From assembly GCA_902791235.1 (NCBI GenBank), contig CADAUV010000014.1, positions 1 through 35,494 on the forward strand: a stretch of DNA of 35,494 bases, read 5' to 3'. Every line of letters begins with the position of its first letter. Positions within the stretch are counted from its first letter, which is position 1. This DNA is from Oscillospiraceae bacterium (lineage in GTDB: Bacteria; Bacillota; Clostridia; Oscillospirales; Acutalibacteraceae). This document shows, in pieces, positions 10,757-17,808 of this stretch. The notes under the pieces were generated by a model. The model saw nothing but the letters and a program-made list of their open reading frames with translations, was not told where the DNA came from and ran no database searches. The position numbers and the translations under genes were made by a program.

Positions 10757-11454
10757 TGGGTAAGGATGTAATAATTGCCTGCGACTTTTCGTCAGCAGAG
10801 CAGACCTTTGCTTTTCTTGATAAGTTTACCGAGGAAAAGCCTTTTGTTAAAATAGGTATGGAGCTTTTTTATGCCGAAGGTCCTTCAATTGTCCGTGAGA
10901 TTAAAAGGAGGGGGCATAAGATTTTCCTTGACTTAAAGCTTCACGACATTCCGAATACCGTAAAAAAATCAATGGCTGTGTTATCAAAGCTTGATGTGGA
11001 TATGACAAATTTACATGCGGCAGGCACTGTTGAGATGATGAAATATGCGCTTGAGGGTCTTACCCGTGAGGACGGCACAAGACCCATTCTGATTGCTGTA
11101 ACACAGCTTACATCAACAAGCGAGGAGAGAATGCAGAAGGAGCTTCTTATAAATGCTTCTATAAACGATACTATTGTAAAGTACGCTGAGAATGCAAAGA
11201 CGGCTGGGCTTGACGGCGTTGTCTGCTCACCGCTTGAAGCAGGTATGGTAAAGGAAGCGTGCGGAGCTTCGTTTATGACAGTAACGCCCGGCGTGCGTTT
11301 TGCAGACGGCGATGTCGGCGACCAGGTAAGAGTTACAACTCCTGCAAAGGCTAAGGAAATCGGCTCGGATTATATTGTTGTCGGCAGACCTATTACCGCC
11401 GCTGACGACCCCGTTGCCGCATACAGAAGATGCGTTGAGGAATTTGTTGATTAA
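10756..11454 (+). CDS. pyrF: orotidine 5'-phosphate decarboxylase
   Basis: This enzyme decarboxylates OMP to UMP, the final step of the pathway. The 232-residue protein is a small TIM barrel of the bacterial group I type. The catalytic DxKxxD array is visible in [12 protein letters not shown] (D59, K61, D64). Other landmarks are the N-terminal ACDFSS substrate-binding Asp, TVTPGVR, and the phosphate-binding VVGRPIT near the C-terminus. The start codon overlaps the pyrD stop. An AGGAG at 10741-10745 serves as ribosome binding site. Decarboxylase preceding pyrE matches the usual functional pairing of these two enzymes. Confidence 0.96.
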   Translation: MGKDVIIACDFSSAEQTFAFLDKFTEEKPFVKIGMELFYAEGPSIVREIKRRGHKIFLDLKLHDIPNTVKKSMAVLSKLDVDMTNLHAAGTVEMMKYALEGLTREDGTRPILIAVTQLTSTSEERMQKELLINASINDTIVKYAENAKTAGLDGVVCSPLEAGMVKEACGASFMTVTPGVRFADGDVGDQVRVTTPAKAKEIGSDYIVVGRPITAADDPVAAYRRCVEEFVD

Positions 11455-11463
11455 GGAGGCAGT

Positions 11464-12120
11464 ATGGAGCAGTATAAAAGAGAGTTTATTCAGTTTTTAG
11501 AGAATGCAGGTGTTCTCAAATTCGGCGATTTCACGGCGAAAAGCGGAAGAAAAATCCCGTATTTCATTAATGCAGGCGATATCAAAACGGGCGAACAGAT
11601 ACAGAAGCTCGGTGAGTTCTATGCCAAAGCTTATTTTGAAAAAATAGGGAATAAAAAAACAGTGCTTTACGGACCTGCCTACAAGGGAATTCCGATTGCA
11701 GTATCGGTTGCCGTTGCGCTTGCCAGAAACGGACTTGATGTACCGTTCTTCTTTAACCGTAAGGAGGTAAAGGACCACGGTGAGGGCGGTCTGTTCGTCG
11801 GCTATACTCCGAAGGAGAACGAGGAGATTGTAATTGTCGAGGATGTTATTACCGCAGGTACTGCAATAAGGGAAAGTATGTCAATATTATCCCAGCTTGA
11901 AGGTACCAGAGTTTCAGCCGTTTTCGTTATGGTTGACCGTAAGGAAAAGGGAAAGACGGAAAAATCGGCAATGGCTGAGGTCGGAGAGGAATATGGCTTC
12001 CCGGTATACTCGGTTGTTGATGTTTACGATATTATTGAGTATCTTGAAGAGGACAGCAGTAATGCTGAAAATGTTGAGCGTATAAAGAAATATCTTGAAA
12101 TTAACGGAGCAAAGGATTAA
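11464..12120 (+). CDS. pyrE: orotate phosphoribosyltransferase
   Basis: This enzyme joins orotate to PRPP to give OMP. The 218-residue protein is a type I phosphoribosyltransferase. The 13-residue PRPP motif is at about residues 122-134 ([13 protein letters not shown]). The flexible loop is represented by [13 protein letters not shown], where K, H and E/G positions typical of OPRTases are present. The start at 11464 follows the TAAGGAGG region that overlaps the pyrF stop. Together with pyrF it completes the orotate-to-UMP steps. No fusion with the decarboxylase is present. Confidence 0.96.
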   Translation: MEQYKREFIQFLENAGVLKFGDFTAKSGRKIPYFINAGDIKTGEQIQKLGEFYAKAYFEKIGNKKTVLYGPAYKGIPIAVSVAVALARNGLDVPFFFNRKEVKDHGEGGLFVGYTPKENEEIVIVEDVITAGTAIRESMSILSQLEGTRVSAVFVMVDRKEKGKTEKSAMAEVGEEYGFPVYSVVDVYDIIEYLEEDSSNAENVERIKKYLEINGAKD

Positions 12121-12121
12121 T

Positions 12122-13045
12122 ATGCGACACTTACTTGACACAACGGATTTAACGCTTGGTGAAATTGATGATATGATTGCTCTTGCCTGCGATATTATAT
12201 CTGACGGCAAGAAGTATTCACATATCTGCGACGGCAAAAAGCTTGCTACGCTTTTTTTCGAGCCGTCAACAAGAACAAGGCTTTCTTTTGAGGCAGCTAT
12301 GTATGAGCTTGGCGGTAATGTGCTTGGCTTCAGCGAGGGCGGCTCCTCGTCCGCTTCCAAGGGGGAGAGCGTGGAGGATACTGTGCGTATGGTTTCCTGC
12401 TATGCGGATATTATTGCGATGCGTCATCCTCTCGAGGGCGCGCCGAGGGTTGCGAGCTTTAAATCGGGCGTACCGATTATAAATGCAGGCGACGGCGGTC
12501 ATGCTCATCCCACGCAGACGCTTACGGACCTTCTGACGATTTACCGCGAAAAAGGCAGATTTGATAATCTCACAGTCGGTCTTTGCGGCGATTTAAAGTT
12601 TGGAAGAACTGTTCATTCGTTAATTAAGGCGATGAGCAGATACGAAAATGTTTCCTTTGTCCTGATTGCGCCGAAAGAGCTTCAGGTACCTGAGTACATT
12701 ATCACCGATGTGCTTGAGCCGAGCGGCGCAAGCTATATTCAGGTAGAGGATATGGAGCAGGAAATGCCGAATCTTGATATCCTCTATATGACGAGAATTC
12801 AGCGTGAGCGTTTCTTCTCCGAGGAGGAGTATCTTAAACACAAGGACGCCTTTATTCTTGACCTCGGAAAGCTCAGAACGGCGAAAGAGGATTTGACAAT
12901 TATGCATCCGCTTCCGAGAGTAAATGAGATTTCAACCGAGGTTGACGATGACCCGAGAGCCAAGTATTTTGTACAGGCGTTAAACGGTAAATATATCCGT
13001 ATGGCGCTTATCATCACGCTTCTTAAATGGGGAGGTGCTCTTTAA
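12122..13045 (+). CDS. pyrB: aspartate carbamoyltransferase, catalytic subunit
   Basis: PyrB condenses carbamoyl phosphate with aspartate, the committed step of pyrimidine synthesis. The 307-residue protein carries the carbamoyl-phosphate motif S49-T50-R51-T52-R53 inside [13 protein letters not shown]. It also has the [15 protein letters not shown] block and the aspartate-side HPLPRVNE motif. I set the start at ATG 12122, one base after the pyrE stop, with an AAAGGA upstream; an in-frame TTG at 12095 lies inside pyrE and is less likely. The stop shares its last A with the pyrI start, so catalytic and regulatory chains are translationally coupled. That fits assembly of the dodecameric, CTP-regulated holoenzyme known from enterobacteria. 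Confidence 0.97.
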   Translation: MRHLLDTTDLTLGEIDDMIALACDIISDGKKYSHICDGKKLATLFFEPSTRTRLSFEAAMYELGGNVLGFSEGGSSSASKGESVEDTVRMVSCYADIIAMRHPLEGAPRVASFKSGVPIINAGDGGHAHPTQTLTDLLTIYREKGRFDNLTVGLCGDLKFGRTVHSLIKAMSRYENVSFVLIAPKELQVPEYIITDVLEPSGASYIQVEDMEQEMPNLDILYMTRIQRERFFSEEEYLKHKDAFILDLGKLRTAKEDLTIMHPLPRVNEISTEVDDDPRAKYFVQALNGKYIRMALIITLLKWGGAL

Positions 13046-13455
13046 TGAATATTGATTCAATTGAAAACGGCTATGTAATTGACCACATCCCTGCAGGTAA
13101 AGGAATGCTCGTTTACGATGTTCTTAATCTGTCTGAGCTTTCGTGTCAGGTTGCAATTATCACAAATGCAAAATCGCAGAAAAACAGTTCAAAGGACATA
13201 ATTAAGATTAATGAGCTCATTGATATTGACCTTGACCTGATAGCTTTTATCGCTCCCGACGCAACGGTAAATATTATCAAGGATAGCGTAAGAACGGAGA
13301 AAAAGAAGCTGAGCCTTCCTAAAAAACTTGTCAATGTCGTTAAGTGTCAGAATCCGAGATGTATTTGTAATAACGAGAGTATCGACCATATTTTTACTCT
13401 TACCGATACCAAAGGTACTTACCGCTGCCTTTACTGTGAAACAAGCGCTAAATAG
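13045..13455 (+). CDS. pyrI: aspartate carbamoyltransferase, regulatory subunit
   Basis: PyrI binds nucleotide effectors and links PyrB trimers into the allosteric holoenzyme. The 136-residue protein starts with an effector domain (IENGYVIDHIPAGKG) and ends in a zinc domain. The four zinc Cys are in place: C101 and C106 in KCQNPRC, and C128 and C131 in YRCLYC. The start at 13045 has GGAGGTG seven bases upstream and overlaps the pyrB stop as TAATG. An earlier in-frame ATG at 13027 is inside pyrB and lacks a good site. It is the last gene of the operon, followed directly by a terminator. CTP feedback inhibition is expected from the family. Confidence 0.95.
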   Translation: MNIDSIENGYVIDHIPAGKGMLVYDVLNLSELSCQVAIITNAKSQKNSSKDIIKINELIDIDLDLIAFIAPDATVNIIKDSVRTEKKKLSLPKKLVNVVKCQNPRCICNNESIDHIFTLTDTKGTYRCLYCETSAK

Positions 13456-13464
13456 ACAAATTCA

Positions 13465-13492
13465 AAAAATCCTGTCGAGAGACAGGATTTTT
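13465..13492 (+). terminator. intrinsic terminator of the pyr operon
   Basis: A perfect 12-bp stem, with arms at 13465-13476 and 13481-13492 and core TCCTGTC/GACAGGA, closes on a GAGA tetraloop of the GNRA type and ends in a T-rich tract. It sits 9 bases after the pyrI stop and so defines the end of the nine-gene transcript. Confidence 0.88.
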
Positions 13493-13503
13493 ATTTATAC
13501 ACT

Positions 13504-13531
13504 TGTTTAATATTGTAAAATATGTTAGAAT
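13504..13531 (+). promoter_or_regulatory. probable promoter of the TetR-type gene
   Basis: TTGTTT at 13504-13509 lies 16 bases upstream of TAGAAT at 13526-13531. A TG one base before the -10 makes it an extended -10 element. The expected transcript would begin near 13538, right at the GAGGTG ribosome binding site, giving a very short leader. Confidence 0.45.
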
Positions 13532-13549
13532 GTCCGTGAGGTGATAAAA

Positions 13550-14128
13550 ATGCCAAAAAATAATAAGCTTAATTGCTCTAATGTAACTCAGCAAAAAATT
13601 GCCGATTCGTTAAAGCAGTTAATGGATAAAACTCCTTTTGAAAAGATATCTATATCCGATATCACTAATAACTGTTCTATCCACCGCCAGACCTTCTATT
13701 ATCATTTTACTGATAAATATGAGCTTCTCGGCTGGATTTTTTCCATGGAGCTTATTGAGCCTTTTATTAAGGATTTTACCTTTGACAATCTTTATGAGCA
13801 TCTTGAAGCTATGTTTACTACGATGAAAAACAGCGAAAGGTTTTACAAAAACGCTTTCAGGCTTAATGCCGATGAGGTTGCGTTTTTTATAAATCAGATG
13901 CTAAGCAGTGAGTTTTCAAAGATTGTCAGAAAGGTTGAAGATGATAATCAGAGCTACCTTGAGGGTGAGTTTGATGAGAGAATTACAACGCTCTTTCTCG
14001 GCTACGGAATAGCCGGTGTTGTTATCAACTGGGCTCAGCAGGGTATGAAGGAGAGTCCGCAGGAGCTTACCGAAAGCCTGAGAAATGTAATGTCGCATTT
14101 TAAAAGAATTGCTGCTGAAAGAATATAA
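13550..14128 (+). CDS. TetR/AcrR-family regulator (DhaS-like)
   Basis: This is a 192-residue DNA-binding regulator. The N-terminal helix-turn-helix is clear at about residues 35-60 (ISDITNNCSIHRQTFYYHF), ending with the TetR-typical YYHFTDKYELL. The C-terminal ligand domain resembles the group that includes DhaS, in which a LYEHLEAMFTTMK-like helix follows the HTH. The start ATG at 13550 is chosen over GTG 13541 because GAGGTG at 13538-13543 is then correctly placed as the ribosome binding site. The gene is monocistronic between two terminators. No transporter, dihydroxyacetone kinase or obvious target gene is beside it, so its ligand and regulon are unknown. Confidence 0.88.
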   Translation: MPKNNKLNCSNVTQQKIADSLKQLMDKTPFEKISISDITNNCSIHRQTFYYHFTDKYELLGWIFSMELIEPFIKDFTFDNLYEHLEAMFTTMKNSERFYKNAFRLNADEVAFFINQMLSSEFSKIVRKVEDDNQSYLEGEFDERITTLFLGYGIAGVVINWAQQGMKESPQELTESLRNVMSHFKRIAAERI

Positions 14129-14134
14129 AGGCAA

Positions 14135-14175
14135 AAAATAACAGAACAGTCAGGGTTTGACTGTTCTGTTATTTT
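14135..14175. terminator. shared bidirectional terminator
   Basis: A perfect 18-bp inverted repeat (14135-14152 and 14158-14175, core ACAGAACAGTCA) closes on a 5-base GGGTT loop. Both outer ends are A- or T-rich, so the hairpin can stop transcription in both directions. The right arm contains the stop and last codons of the minus-strand gene that ends at 14169. Confidence 0.88.
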
Positions 14176-15515
14176 GTTATCATTACTCTTTCTTCCTGTT
14201 CTTCCATATCGGGTGTTTTTTGAATATGATTTTCAGCTATTCTGTAAGTTGCCTCAATAAAGCCGAGAAGCGCAAAGAATACTATTAATTCCTTAGGCGA
14301 CTGCAGAGTGAACTCGAACAGCGAAATCATAAGAAAGCCTGTGAGTGAGGCTATGTAAAGGACAGTATACTGCATATACAGCTTGTTCCGGTTTTTTGAA
14401 AGAGCATAGAGCTTTTTAACAAGGAAAACAAACGCGACGAGAACGATTACAAAGTAAATCAGACCGCCCTCAACAAGCATTTCAAGAAACAGGTTGTGAG
14501 CGTGCGTCCTGTCAAGTCCGTGCCCGTCCCTCAGTAATGTGTGTACATTGTCCGAGCCTGCGCCGAGACCTATAAGCAGATTTTTAGGACTTCTTATAAA
14601 TTCTTTGAAGCAAAAACGCCAGATGTCAAATCTGTTCTCAGTTGATGAAAGAAAATCCGTTGAGGAATTCTTATATCTTATTACAAGACCGATAGGCGTT
14701 GAAATAGCGACGAGAAGCACAAAGGGGAGAACCTTCCTTAAAAGCTTCTTGTTTTTTGTTAAGCTTACAAGCACAATCAGCAGCGTAAGCCCTACCGCTA
14801 TATAAGCGCCCCTCGAGGTAGTTGCAATTATACCCGCCGTCGAGAAAAGCCAGCACGCTCTGCTCAGCTTTCTGTTTCTTGAATGGGTGAAAAACAGCGA
14901 GCCGAATGCGCAAAACGGATTTGTTATTACAAGAAAAGTAGCAAGTATTAGCGGATTATCAAAGGTCGCCGAAGCACGCGCCGCAAATCTGTAATAAACT
15001 ATATCAACAGGTATTTTTTCAAATATAAGCTTGTTGAAATCAAAGTACAGCGGATTCGGGAAACGCAGTGTTTCATTGCCCTCTCTTAATGAAAGGTAGT
15101 ATGTAAGTATTTCAAGTACGGCAATTATTCCGATAATACCTGAAGCGAGATTCATACAGGTGATTGCCGTTTTCAGCTTTTCCTTGGTGTTAACTATATT
15201 TGCAATAAATACATAAATAAGAAAACACCCCATCCAAAGCATTCCGATAAGTGATGACAGAATATGTGTTTTACTCCATATTCCCGATATGACCATATAG
15301 CAGGTTAGTATGAATATCGCCTTACCCATATCGCCAAGAAGCGCGTTGTTATTAAGTTTTGACCACTGCCTTTTAAAAACAATAAAGCCTGAAAAAAGAA
15401 TAAACGGGCTTATGTATTCGGGCAGTAAAGGAAAAAGGAAGAGCGTCCAGAGAAGCCAGTACCAGCCGGGATTAGCTCTGTATTTTTCCCTGAAAATATT
15501 TATTTTTTCTTTCAT
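14169..15515 (-). CDS. O-antigen ligase / Wzy-polymerase-like membrane protein
   Basis: This polytopic membrane protein of about 448 residues belongs to the Wzy_C (O-antigen ligase/polymerase) superfamily. I count roughly ten to twelve hydrophobic segments. The superfamily signature is the extracellular loop with TTSRGAYIA, then RFDIWRFCFKEFIRSPKN, GLGAGSDN and HAHNLFLEMLVEGG. Members join sugar polymers or transfer them to an acceptor. In a Gram-positive the product could be capsule, teichuronic-type polymer or a glycosylated protein, and I cannot tell which. The start at ATG 15515 is preferred because a promoter at 15558-15586 would begin transcription near 15551, downstream of the longer TTG/ATG frame starts at 15575 and 15569. 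It stands alone, without glycosyltransferases or a flippase nearby. Confidence 0.83.
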   Translation of the reverse strand: MKEKINIFREKYRANPGWYWLLWTLFLFPLLPEYISPFILFSGFIVFKRQWSKLNNNALLGDMGKAIFILTCYMVISGIWSKTHILSSLIGMLWMGCFLIYVFIANIVNTKEKLKTAITCMNLASGIIGIIAVLEILTYYLSLREGNETLRFPNPLYFDFNKLIFEKIPVDIVYYRFAARASATFDNPLILATFLVITNPFCAFGSLFFTHSRNRKLSRACWLFSTAGIIATTSRGAYIAVGLTLLIVLVSLTKNKKLLRKVLPFVLLVAISTPIGLVIRYKNSSTDFLSSTENRFDIWRFCFKEFIRSPKNLLIGLGAGSDNVHTLLRDGHGLDRTHAHNLFLEMLVEGGLIYFVIVLVAFVFLVKKLYALSKNRNKLYMQYTVLYIASLTGFLMISLFEFTLQSPKELIVFFALLGFIEATYRIAENHIQKTPDMEEQEERVMITK

Positions 15516-15557
15516 ATAAAGCTTCGCCCTGAATAAATATAGACTTTTAACAAAACC

Positions 15558-15586
15558 ATAATACAACATAAGCAATCAATTTGCAA
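15558..15586 (-). promoter_or_regulatory. probable promoter of the Wzy-like gene
   Basis: Read on the minus strand, TTGCAA (15586-15581) and TATTAT (15563-15558) are 17 bases apart. Transcription would begin near 15551, leaving a leader of about 36 bases before ATG 15515. It supports the shorter protein start. Confidence 0.5.
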
Positions 15587-15626
15587 GTGTATTTAATTTT
15601 CAATAATTTATTAAATTAAAAATAAT

Positions 15627-15658
15627 ATATTGAAAATCTGCTTTCAATATTGTATAAT
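15627..15658 (+). promoter_or_regulatory. promoter of first foldase gene with operator-like palindrome
   Basis: TTGAAA at 15630-15635 and TATAAT at 15653-15658 are 17 bases apart, a strong sigma-A-type promoter; transcription should start near 15665. A perfect 9-bp inverted repeat, ATATTGAAA (15627-15635) and TTTCAATAT (15642-15650), covers the -35 box and most of the spacer, where a repressor would block polymerase. The promoter is seen directly; the operator role is inference. Confidence 0.72.
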
Positions 15659-15697
15659 TAACGGGTATTAATTTATAAAATTGTTTGGAGTGTTTAT

Positions 15698-17734
15698 ATG
15701 GACGAAAAGGATTTAAACAGTATTCCCGAGCAGGAGGATACCGAGCAGAAGGAAGCTTTCGGCGAGGAGATTCAGCTTGAGGATAACGACAACTGGGTTT
15801 TCGACGCAGAGGTCGCCACTGCAGGTATTGAGGATATGCTTGTATCCGATAATCCCGAGGACGACGAGTCGGATGAGGAAAATGAAAATACAGAGGAACA
15901 AAGCAGTGCAAAGGCTGTAAGCTCTGAGGGCTCTCAGGTGCAGATTACGCTTAATAAGGAAAAGCTCCAGTTTATTCCTGTTGCAATCTGTGTTGCGCTC
16001 ATAGCGGCAATTGTTGCCGTTTTCGGCGTCAGATATTATACCGTTCCCAATTCAAAGGAAGGCAGACTGATGAATCCTGCGTCGGTTGTTGCCACTGTTG
16101 ACGGTACGCCCATCAGCGCAGGTATGTACAGCTATTATTATTCAAGCGTGGTAAGCTATTATGAAAGCTATGCTTCATACGGTCAGGTTTCGCTTGATAC
16201 AACCAAGAGCTATGATGAGCAGATGACGGTTGACGACGAGGGCAACGAAATTTCATGGGCTGATATGTTCAAGCAGGAAACAATGAATCAGATTCATTAC
16301 ATCACTGTTTACTACAATAAAGCGCTTGAAGAGGGCGTTGAGCTTACAGATACTCAGAAGTCAACTATTGAAGACCAGCTCGGTGCGCTGCAGGCAACTG
16401 CTAATGAAACTTACGGCACGGGCGAAGCCAAGATGTCGCAGCAGAAGAAATCGCTTAATAATTATATTCAATCACAGTTTGGCAGATATGTAAGCGAGGA
16501 TACAATTCGTGCAATGCTCGAGCAGTATTATTACGCTATGAATTACAGGGGTTTATTTGCAACTGAGCCTCTTGATGAGGAATATCTTGCAAACTTCACC
16601 TCAGAGCATGAGCAGGAGTATTACAGCGTTGATATGCTCTATCTTGCAATCCCGTACGATTCAAGCACAGAGGAAACTGCGAATGCTTCAACTGAACAGG
16701 CTGAGGAAATTATGGCGCAGATGTCTGATGAGGCTTCGATTAAGGAGCTTGTTCCTGAGATTTATGCTGATTACATCGCAAATGACGCTCAGCAAATGGT
16801 TGAGCAGGGCGGCGGTGAAGTGAGCGAAGAGGAAGCAGAGGCAAGCTCGCTTGAAAATTATTACAGCAGAATTTATCTCACATTAAGCTATTCCGACGCG
16901 AAAACTTATTTTAACGACGATATTGTTAACTGGGCGTTTACCGACGGACAGAGCAGCATCGGCGACAAAACATATTATTCAGATTCTGAGGCGGGTTATA
17001 CCTATATCCTCCTTAAGAATTCCGACCCTTACAGAGATGAAAGTCAGCTTTATACAGTAAGACATATTCTTGTAACACCCGATACCGCTGTTGACGCTCA
17101 GAGCGATAATGCTTCAACCGATGAGGAAAAGCAGTCCTTCATTGATAAGGTAAAGGGCTTATTCAAAAAGGATGATACCGCAGAGGCTGAAACCGACACA
17201 GCTCAGACTGAGGATACACAGACTGAACAGGCACAGCAAAGCTACACTGAGGAGCAGCTTGCCGAAGCAAGAAACAGCGCACAGCTTATCCTTGATAAAT
17301 TCACAAGCGATAACGGCACGGAGAAGGATTTTGCTCTTCTTGCCGAGCAGATTAGTGCTGACCCGGGCTCAACAACTGCAAGCGGTCAGAATGATGTTTT
17401 CGGCGGCCTTTATCAGATAAACGATGAAACAAATTTTGTACAGCCGTTTAAGGACTGGACTTTTGACGAGTCAAGACAGTACGGCGACACAGGGCTTGTA
17501 GATTCCGACTACGGTACGCATATTATGTTCTTTGTGAACAGTCAGCCTGCTTATCTGGCACAGCTTGAGAAGGATGCGCGCACTGCGTTACTTGACGAAA
17601 TGCTTTCAGCAGAGCCAAAACTTTATAATAAGAGGATTTCAAAGGTTCTTTCAAATTATAAGGTTGAAGCACCTGCAAGCACTCAGACTCAGACTCAGGC
17701 ACAGGCACAGGCACAGGCGCAGCCGGCTGAATAA
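15698..17734 (+). CDS. membrane-anchored parvulin-type peptidyl-prolyl isomerase (PrsA/PpiC-like), acidic tail
   Basis: This is a 678-residue extracytoplasmic foldase. Residues 1-90 are cytosolic and very acidic (30 Asp/Glu, 5 Lys), residues about 93-113 form one membrane helix, and the rest should lie outside. A SurA_N-like chaperone region around residues 125-330 precedes a PpiC domain at about 453-610. That domain is marked by VRHILV (H456), FALLAEQISADPGS, FGGLYQI and YGTHIMFF (H608). It is about 60 residues longer than a standard parvulin because of an Asp/Glu/Thr/Gln-rich insertion. The C-terminus ends in a Thr-Gln/Ala-Gln repeat. Unlike Bacillus PrsA it is anchored by a helix, not a lipid. 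The start has TTGGAG seven bases upstream. A second foldase gene follows. Confidence 0.88.
   Translation: MDEKDLNSIPEQEDTEQKEAFGEEIQLEDNDNWVFDAEVATAGIEDMLVSDNPEDDESDEENENTEEQSSAKAVSSEGSQVQITLNKEKLQFIPVAICVALIAAIVAVFGVRYYTVPNSKEGRLMNPASVVATVDGTPISAGMYSYYYSSVVSYYESYASYGQVSLDTTKSYDEQMTVDDEGNEISWADMFKQETMNQIHYITVYYNKALEEGVELTDTQKSTIEDQLGALQATANETYGTGEAKMSQQKKSLNNYIQSQFGRYVSEDTIRAMLEQYYYAMNYRGLFATEPLDEEYLANFTSEHEQEYYSVDMLYLAIPYDSSTEETANASTEQAEEIMAQMSDEASIKELVPEIYADYIANDAQQMVEQGGGEVSEEEAEASSLENYYSRIYLTLSYSDAKTYFNDDIVNWAFTDGQSSIGDKTYYSDSEAGYTYILLKNSDPYRDESQLYTVRHILVTPDTAVDAQSDNASTDEEKQSFIDKVKGLFKKDDTAEAETDTAQTEDTQTEQAQQSYTEEQLAEARNSAQLILDKFTSDNGTEKDFALLAEQISADPGSTTASGQNDVFGGLYQINDETNFVQPFKDWTFDESRQYGDTGLVDSDYGTHIMFFVNSQPAYLAQLEKDARTALLDEMLSAEPKLYNKRISKVLSNYKVEAPASTQTQTQAQAQAQAQPAE
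17681..17722 (+). repeat. in-frame hexanucleotide tandem repeat
   Basis: Seven 6-base units lie in the last codons of the first foldase gene: three ACTCAG, three GCACAG and one GCGCAG. They encode three Thr-Gln and four Ala-Gln pairs. The unit is a multiple of three, so copy-number change alters tail length without a frameshift. Confidence 0.9.
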
Positions 17735-17741
17735 AAAAGGC

Positions 17742-17770
17742 TTGTATTATCAGGATATATAGTGTAAAAT
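17742..17770 (+). promoter_or_regulatory. possible internal promoter for the second foldase gene
   Basis: TTGTAT at 17742-17747 and TAAAAT at 17765-17770 are 17 bases apart in the 74-base gap between the foldase genes. Transcription would begin near 17777. No terminator separates the two genes, so the second is probably also read from the upstream promoter. Confidence 0.42.
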
Positions 17771-17808
17771 AATATAAAATATTTTCTTTTTGTAAAGGAT
17801 GTAAAAAT

